Positions 57,897-64,000 of a DNA stretch of 64,000 nucleotides are shown piece by piece. Numbering within the stretch: the stretch's first letter is position 1; each line of letters begins with the position of its first letter. Made by a program: the position numbers and the translations under genes. Source of the DNA: Excoecaria cochinchinensis. Taxonomy: Eukaryota; Streptophyta; Magnoliopsida; Malpighiales; Euphorbiaceae. The stretch is from the NCBI GenBank assembly GCA_947683425.1, contig CANTUQ010000158.1, positions 186,001-250,000 of the forward strand, read 5' to 3'. The notes beneath the pieces were generated by a model, which worked only from the letters and a program-made list of their open reading frames with translations, ran no database searches and was not told where the DNA came from.

Positions 57897-59403
57897 ATGA
57901 GTAGATTGAAACAAGGACAAATTGCACCCTACGACCCTGAAATCGAGAGGACTTTACATCAACGAAAGAGAGCTACTTTGGAAAATAATATGGAAAATAA
58001 TCCTCGCATTGATGAATTTCCTCCCGAGAATGAACAAGTGCCGAGGGCACAAGAAGAGATGCCAGGTAATTTTAGAGAAGAGGTCCCTAGGCAGAGGATG
58101 CTAAGGGACTATGCTGTGCCGAGATGGAATGAGGATCATCGGACGATTATGCTACCTAGGGGAGTGTAGTTTGAGCTTAAACCAGCAGCCATCAATATGG
58201 TACAAAGGAACCAATTTTTGGGTTTAGAATCGAAAAATCCTGCACAGCACCTGGATATATTTTTGGAGGTCAGTGACACAGTCCAGATTCCAGGGGTGAC
58301 ATCTGATGTGGTAAGATTAAAATTATTTCCTTTCACTTTGATCGAAAAAGCGAGGGAATGGATGCAAATGTTACCGAGCCAGTCAATCAGATCATGGGAT
58401 CAGTTGGAAGAGAAGTTTTTAATGAGATTTTTCCCTTCCACAACAGTATTTTGGGTTTTCACCAAATGAATGAGGAGCCTTTTCATGAGGCTTAGGAAAG
58501 GTGTAGGAGGTTATTGAGGAGTTGTCCATATTATGAGATAGCGGACTACCATTTGATGACAACATTCTATTCTAGGGTTACACCACAGACAAGGTCCCTT
58601 TTGGATGCATCATCGGGAGGTTCATTTTTAAATAGGCTGCCAAAAGAAGCTTTCCATCTGCTGGATGAGATGGCAGCAAATGATGCTCAAGGGGCTGCTC
58701 CCAGATCAATTTCGAAAAGGCAAGGGATACATAATGTAGATGAAGTGTCAATGCTGAAGGCATAGATTGAGTCAATGCGAAAAGAGATGAGTGGATTGAC
58801 AGTTCAAAATGTAGCCTCTGTTTCTCAAGAGAGTGGGTTGTTTAAGGTGGGCAGTATGTACAAGAGGGTGGAACAATGGTAGATGTAAATGCTATGGGAG
58901 ATTACCGAAGAAATGACCCCTTCAGTAACACGTACAATCCGGGTTGGAGGAATCACCCAAACATCTCTTGGAAGGATGGAAATCAGAATGCATCATCTTC
59001 TCAACCACAAGTGAGAGGTCCCTTCAACCAAAATATTCATCACAAACAGTCATACCAACCTCAACCATCCATTCATTACCAAACACCATATCCATTAAAC
59101 CACAACCAAGGGCAGGGTTCAAATCAATCACCACCTCAATCTTACCACCCACCGGGATATCAACCGAGGCCACTTATTCAAGAGAAAAAGCCAAACCTTG
59201 AAGATATGTTAGCTAGATTCATAAACAGTCAACAATAATTTGTGACTAGCCAACAACAGTTCATGGCTAACCAAGAAGCAAGGTGGAAATCTCAAGAACA
59301 ATGGAACCAGAATAAAGACACTTCGCTGAGGAATTTAGAAACTCAATTGGGACAGCTTGCAAATTCTATGGCTTAAAGGCAACTGGGGACTTTTCCTTCG
59401 AAT
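57897..59403 (+). pseudogene. gag: Degenerate Athila gag of J
   Basis: The first ATG is at 57897 (MSRLKQGQIAPYDPE). Recognisable Athila gag segments are AREWMQMLPSQSIRSW with FLMRFFPS (about 58340-58440), FYSRVTPQTRSLLDASSGGSF (about 58565-58630), NAMGDYRRNDPFSNTYNPGW (about 58890-58950), a Q/P-rich stretch, and NLETQLGQLANSM (about 59335-59373). In-frame stops occur at about 58167, 58467, 58494, 58762, 58880, 59236 and 59374. Most are TAG/TAA where Athila relatives usually have Gln or Trp codons, plus at least one frame change near 58450. It overlaps nothing and continues into the protease frame. Confidence 0.88.
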
Positions 59404-60345
59404 GTGGACCAGAATCCTAAGGAAGAAGCTAAAGCAATCACATTGAGAAGCGGCAAGGAGATAGTGCAGAGAGAGGACCAAGGTAAAATTTCTTCACCAT
59501 CATCAGAAAAGGGGGAGCCTACACGGAAGGTAAGTAACTCTAACTCTAGTGTAGAAGTTAATGAAAATGCTCCTATGCATGACAAGGGTAAGAGTCTAGT
59601 GAATCCTAAAGTAGAGGATCTTGATATTAATAGATTGCCATTTCCTTCTGTGGCTAAAAAAGAAAAGAAAAATGAGCAATTGACTAGGTTTCTTGAGATG
59701 TTTAAAAAATTGCATATTAATTTACCATTTGCTAAAGCCTTAGCTCATATGCCCAATTATGTGAAATTCATGAAAGAATTATGTTCTAATAAAAAGAAAT
59801 TAGAAGGGTATGGGACTGTGCAGCTCATAGAAAATTGCAGTGCTATAATAATGAATAAGATCCCTGAAAAATTGGAGGACCCAGGTAGTTTTACGTTACC
59901 CTGTGAAATTGGTGAGAACTTTTATGGGAGTATTTTGTGTGATTTAGGTGCTAGCATAAATTTAATATCGTATTCTATTTGCAGAAAACTTAATCTTGGA
60001 GAGCTCAAGGAGACGGGAATGAGACTCCAATTGGCGGATAGGTCGGTAAGGAGACCAAAGGGGATAATCGAGGATTTGCTAGTAAAAGTGGGAAAATTCA
60101 TTTTTCCAATGGACTTTGTAGTAATGGAAATGGAAGAAGATCGGAAGGTACCACTCATTGTGGGGAGGCCATTTTTTAATACAGCAAAGGCTTTGATCTA
60201 TGTACATGGTCAAACGGTCACCCTACGGTTCAATGATGAAGAGCAAGTGGTGGACATGAACAAGGCTCAAAAGTATCCATCGAGTGATATGGAGGAGTCT
60301 ATTTATTTTGTAGATACGGTGGAGGAGTGTGTAGAGGAGGTTTAA
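59404..60345 (+). pseudogene. Athila gag end and protease region of J
   Basis: A 313-aa open stretch. It begins with the Athila-typical KEEAKAITLRSGKEI. The protease core reads LCDLGASINLISYSI at about residues 177-191 (active-site Asp in DLGAS) and ends with VPLIVGRPFFNTAKALIYV. It stops at 60346, and an acidic linker with another stop (about 60478) leads to RT. It is part of one former gag-pol frame. Confidence 0.88.
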
Positions 60346-61601
60346 GGAAAGGTTTTGGGAGCTGACCTAGTGAATATGTGTTTGATACATTCAGTGGAGG
60401 GTGAAGAGTTAGAAGAAGAGATAGGGGGAGAAGTGATAGCAGTTGTGGAGAAAGAAGGGGAAGAAGAGGAATCACAGTAAGAAGAGCTTAATCAGAAAAA
60501 GGGGGATTCAATTCCTGAACTTAAACCCCTTCCTTCTTATTTAAAATATGTGTTTTTAGAGAATGAGAAAAAACCAGTAATTATCTCCTCTTTGTTGATA
60601 GGTCCAGAGGAGAAAAAGCTGCTTGAGGTGCTGAAAAACCACAAAGATGCAATCGGATGGGAGATGTCGGATTTAATGGGGATTGACCCAAGCTATTGTA
60701 CTCACCGAATCCCGATGGAGGAAGAAAGTAAGCTGTTAGCTCAGCACCAGAGGAGACTCAATCTGGCAATGCAAGAAGTGGTAAAGAAGGAGGTACTTAA
60801 ACTCCTTGACTCAGGTATAATCTATCCTATTTCTGATAGTAAATGGGTAGTCCAGTGCAGTGTGTGCCTAAGAAAGGGGGGATGACAATGGTTAAGAATG
60901 AGCTAAATGAATTGATTCCAACTCGTACAGTTACGGGTTGGAGAGTTTGTATTGATTTTAGAAGATTAAACAATGCCACAAGAAAAGATCATTTCCCTTT
61001 GCCATTTATTGACCAGATGTTAGAGAGGCTAGCACGGAATAGGTTTTACTGTTTTTTAGATGGGTATTTGGGGTATTTACAAATTCCCATAGCCCCTAAA
61101 GATCAAGAGAAAATGACATTTACCTGCTCTTATGGCATATTCGCCTATAGGAGAATGCCTTTCGGATTATGTAATGCACCGGCTACGTTTAAGCGGTGTA
61201 TGATGGTTATTTTTCATGACTTCATAGAGAAATTTATGGAGGTATTCATGGATGATTTCACTGTTTATGGGGCAGATTTTGAGAGCTGTTTAGAGCATCT
61301 CGATTTAGTGCTAGGGAGGTGTGAAAAGACCAACCTAGTATTGAATTGGAAAAAATACCACTTTATGGTGAGAGAAGGCATTGTGCTTGGGCACAAAATT
61401 TATGAGAAAGGGATAGAGGTCGATAAGGCAAAGATAGAAGTGATAGAAAAATTGCCACCCCTAATCAGTGTCAAAGGCATTAGGAGTTTTTTAGGACATG
61501 CAGGGTTTTACTGCCGCTTTATCAAAGATTTTTCAAAAATTGCTAAACCCTTGTCCAATTTGCTCATGAAAGATGCTATTTTTGATTTTGATAGTGAATG
61601 A
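60346..61601 (+). pseudogene. pol: Athila reverse transcriptase of J, frameshifted
   Basis: RT entry reads LKYVFLENEKKPVIISSLL and WEMSDLMGIDPSYCTHRIPMEE (60540-60720). A one-base loss near 60848 (within SDSKWV) shifts to the frame of PVQCVPKKGG. RT motifs then follow: VCIDFRRLNNATRKDHFPLPFIDQ, FLDGYLGYLQIPIAP, YRRMPFGLCNAPATF and the catalytic VFMDDFTVYG (about 61245-61275), then FLGHAGFYCRFIKDFS. A stop ends the stretch at 61599-61601. Confidence 0.9.
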
Positions 61602-63470
61602 ATGCTAGCTTTTGAGACTTTGAAACAAAGGCTCAATTCAGCCCCAGTGATTATATCTCCGGATCAAAATTTGCCTTTTGAATTAATATGTGATGCTAGT
61701 GACTTTGTAGTAGGGCCAGTGCTTAGACAAAGGCAGGAGAAGGTATTTTGTGCAGTTTATTATGCAAGTCATACTCTGATAGGGGCACAGGTTAATTACA
61801 CCACAACTTAGAAGGAGCTTCTTGCAATTGTTTATGCTTCTGAGAAGTTCAGACCATACTTGCTGGGTACAAAAATTATGGTGTGGTCTGATCATGTGGC
61901 CTTAAGGCATCTGTTTGCTGAGAAGGAGTCGAAACCAAGACTGATTCGATGGGTTCTTCACTTACAAGAGTTTGATGCGGAAATCAAAGATAAGAAGGGG
62001 GCGAAAAATTTTGTGGTGGATCATTTGTCAAGATTGGATAATGATGACATTGAAAAAGGGGAAATTTTAGATTTATTCCCTGATGAACATATTTATGCTT
62101 TATTTGCAAGTGAAAATTATGTTCCTTGGTTTGCTAATTTGGCTAATTTTCTTGCAGGAGGATTTATGCCAAAGGAATTCACATGGCAGCAAAGGAAGAA
62201 GCTGAAAGCAGATGCCAAACACTACATTTGGGATAACCCTTATTTATTTCGCCTGTGTGCTGATCAAGTACTAAGGAGGTGTATCTCAGATGAGGAGAAG
62301 GGTGAGATCATCACGGCTTGTCACAGTGGGGAAGCCGATGGACACCATGGATCAAATAGAATGGTATCGAAAATTCTATCCTCTGGTTTTTATTGGCCTA
62401 CTATGTTTAAAGATGTGCAATTTTTTGTGAAAACCTGTGATAGATGCCAAAGGGTAGGCAACATTTCTAGGAGAGATGAGATGCCCTTAGCCAATTTGCT
62501 TGAGGTAGAACTGTTCGATTTGTGGGGGATAGACTTTATGGGGCCTTTTCCGGTTTCCTATGGGTATGAGTATATTTTAGTGGCAGTGGACTATGTGAGT
62601 AAATGGGTAGAAGCCATAGCCACTAGAACATGTGATGCCAAAGTTGTAATAGATTTCTTGAGGAAGAATATATTCACTCGATATGGAGCCCCTAGAGCGA
62701 TTATTAGTGATGGTGGTAAACATTTAGTTAACCACCAATTCAAGGCTTTATTGAAAAAATTTGGAGTTAGGCATAAGGTCACCACCCCTTATCATGCTCA
62801 ACCTAATGGGCAGGTTGAAGTGTCCAACTGGGAACTTAAGTCCATCTTAGAGAAGACTGTAAATTCATCTAGAAAGGATTGGTCTTTAAGGTTGGATGAA
62901 GCTTTGTTGGCTTACAGAACTGCATTCAAAACATCTATAGGATTATCCCCATTTAAGCTTGTTTATGGTAAATTATGTCATCTCCCTGTCAAACTGGAAC
63001 ACAAAGCTTATTGGGCAACCAAGTTTCTAAATTTTGATATCAAGAGTGCAGGTGAGAAGAGACTTCTCCAAATGAATGAACTGGAAGAGATACGCTATTG
63101 GTCGTATCAACAAGCAGAGAAGTATAAGGAAAACACAAAGAAATGGCACGACAAGAAATTGGTAAGGAAAGAATTCATTTCAGGTATGAAAGTTCTTTTA
63201 TATGATAGTTGGTTGCATTTATTTCCAGGAAAGCTAAAATCGCGGTGGAAGGGACCTTATGAAGTTGGGGGAGCTGATCAATTTGGAGTGGTAACATTGA
63301 AACACCTAATGGGTGAAAACGAGTTCAAGGTAAATGGACATCGTGTGAAGCCTTATTTTGAATCAACATATGATGGGGCTTTAGTGATCGTCAACCTTGC
63401 GGACTTGTTAAATGCAAAACTTTTTCTCAAACTTTGTTATTTTGTGTTTATTGATATTTTCTTTAGGTAG
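61602..63470 (+). pseudogene. pol: Athila RNase H and integrase of J
   Basis: RNase H starts FELICDASDFVVG (61678-61715) and is broken by a stop at 61809-61811 before KELLAIVYASEKFRPYL. From 61860 a 536-aa stretch is open. It holds VWSDHVALRHL, an integrase zinc region (CHSGEADGHHG, CDRCQRVGN), catalytic Asp in WGIDFMGPF, Asp in ISDGGKHLVN, Glu in NGQVEVSN, and a C-terminal KLKSRWKGPYEV. The integrase part is undamaged by eye. The true stop is probably at 63468-63470. Confidence 0.9.
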
Positions 63471-63600
63471 TTAGTCTTGTTTATTTTTGTCCAATTTGTG
63501 TGGTTTGTAGTCATAATGAAATTATGTTGTTAATTGGAGAATTTTCAAAGTTTTAGTAGCTTGAAGTTTAGAGTGATTTATGAATTTTTTGCAAGTTTGC
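63471..63600 (+). other. Start of the 3' non-coding region of J
   Basis: AT-rich sequence after the integrase stop. It is not similar to the 5' LTR start, so the 3' LTR has not begun. Confidence 0.6.
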
Positions 63601-63603
63601 AGG

Positions 63604-64000
63604 TGGTCACGGTGGCAAGAGCTCTAGTTGTCACTATGACAAGAGGAAAATGCATTTTGGATTCTTGATTGTGCACATGTCATGGTGGCAAGGTATCTGG
63701 TTGTCACCGTGACCAGATGAGGATGGCTTTCTAGATTGGTATACCTAGTATGTCACGGTGACAATGATTTTGGTTGTCACCATGACCAGCTGGTAAGTTA
63801 CATTCTATTTTGTTATGTGAGCATGTCACAGTGGCAAGGAATCTGGTTGTAACTGTGACCCACGGTGGGTTGCATTCTGTTTTCAAATTTGCTTATGTAA
63901 CGGTGGGAATGAAATTCAATGTGACCGTGACATGTTGATGCTTCGATTATGTTTTAAAATTGTAGTATGTCACGGTGACAATGGATTTGGTTGTCACCGT
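63604..64000 (+). repeat. Palindrome array in the 3' internal region of J
   Basis: At least six units of type GTCACGGTGGCAA..TTGTCACCGTGAC, truncated by the window edge. Same repeat family as in the U3 array (56190-56583), but mostly with TTGTCACC where U3 has TTGCCACC. It lies where Athila elements carry long 3' non-coding or env-like sequence. Confidence 0.93.

Noticed and set aside
63604..64000. Start of the 3' LTR of J
   Set aside because: The LTR start (TGATAACTTCAATTTAG) is not present, and the palindromes differ from the U3 ones, so this is still the internal region.

Overview
The window looks like gene-poor, repeat-dense nuclear DNA of a flowering plant, probably a eudicot. It is AT-rich, and almost every base can be assigned to LTR retrotransposons of the Ty3/gypsy group, many nested in one another. 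The lineages seen are Tekay/Del-like chromovirus, Athila and Tat/Ogre-like. I found no convincing host gene, tRNA, rRNA or CRISPR. Six elements could be bounded exactly by matching 5-bp target-site duplications (TSDs), which also fixes the nesting order. Element letters A-L below are my own labels.

Layout. 1-1461: LTR end of a Tat/Ogre-like element (L, minus) inserted in a chromovirus LTR. 1462-6606: internally deleted chromovirus A (plus; gag pseudogene, no pol), itself inserted in the pol of G. 6607-16481: degenerate chromovirus G (minus), split by the 3.7-kb solo LTR B (9802-13508). 16482-17722: part of another LTR (K, minus). 17723-22947: AT-rich intergenic DNA holding solo LTR H (18036-20680). 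22948-23412: fragment of a B-like LTR (I, minus).

23413-55995: one old Tat/Ogre-like element (F0, minus) torn apart by insertions. These are young intact chromovirus C (23456-33216), older chromovirus D (33260-45305, minus, with solo LTR E at 42681-45045 in its LTR), and F (45887-55154, minus), a younger gag-pol-less member of F0's own family. 55996-64000: an Athila-like element J (plus), probably also in F0, with decayed gag-pol and running off the right edge.

Only element C keeps a full-length gag-pol reading frame (1545 aa: zinc knuckle, protease, reverse transcriptase, RNase H, integrase, chromodomain). It is probably the only possible source of trans-acting proteins here. F and A are non-autonomous or deleted, and D, G and J are broken by stops and frameshifts, several of which are C-to-T/G-to-A type.

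The most interesting structure is in the LTRs. The chromovirus LTR families share one ground plan: CCAAT/CATGTG promoter-like motifs, a CT-rich leader, a GTAAGT donor-like site, an array of short CpG-rich palindromes whose sequence differs by family, a 14-bp palindrome conserved by compensatory changes, a ladder of small hairpins, then a tandem double hairpin ending in CAG|GT. This reads like a candidate 1.6-2.8 kb leader intron packed with structured elements. Palindrome arrays also occur in the Athila element (LTR and 3' internal region) and, in another form, next to the polypurine tract of F.
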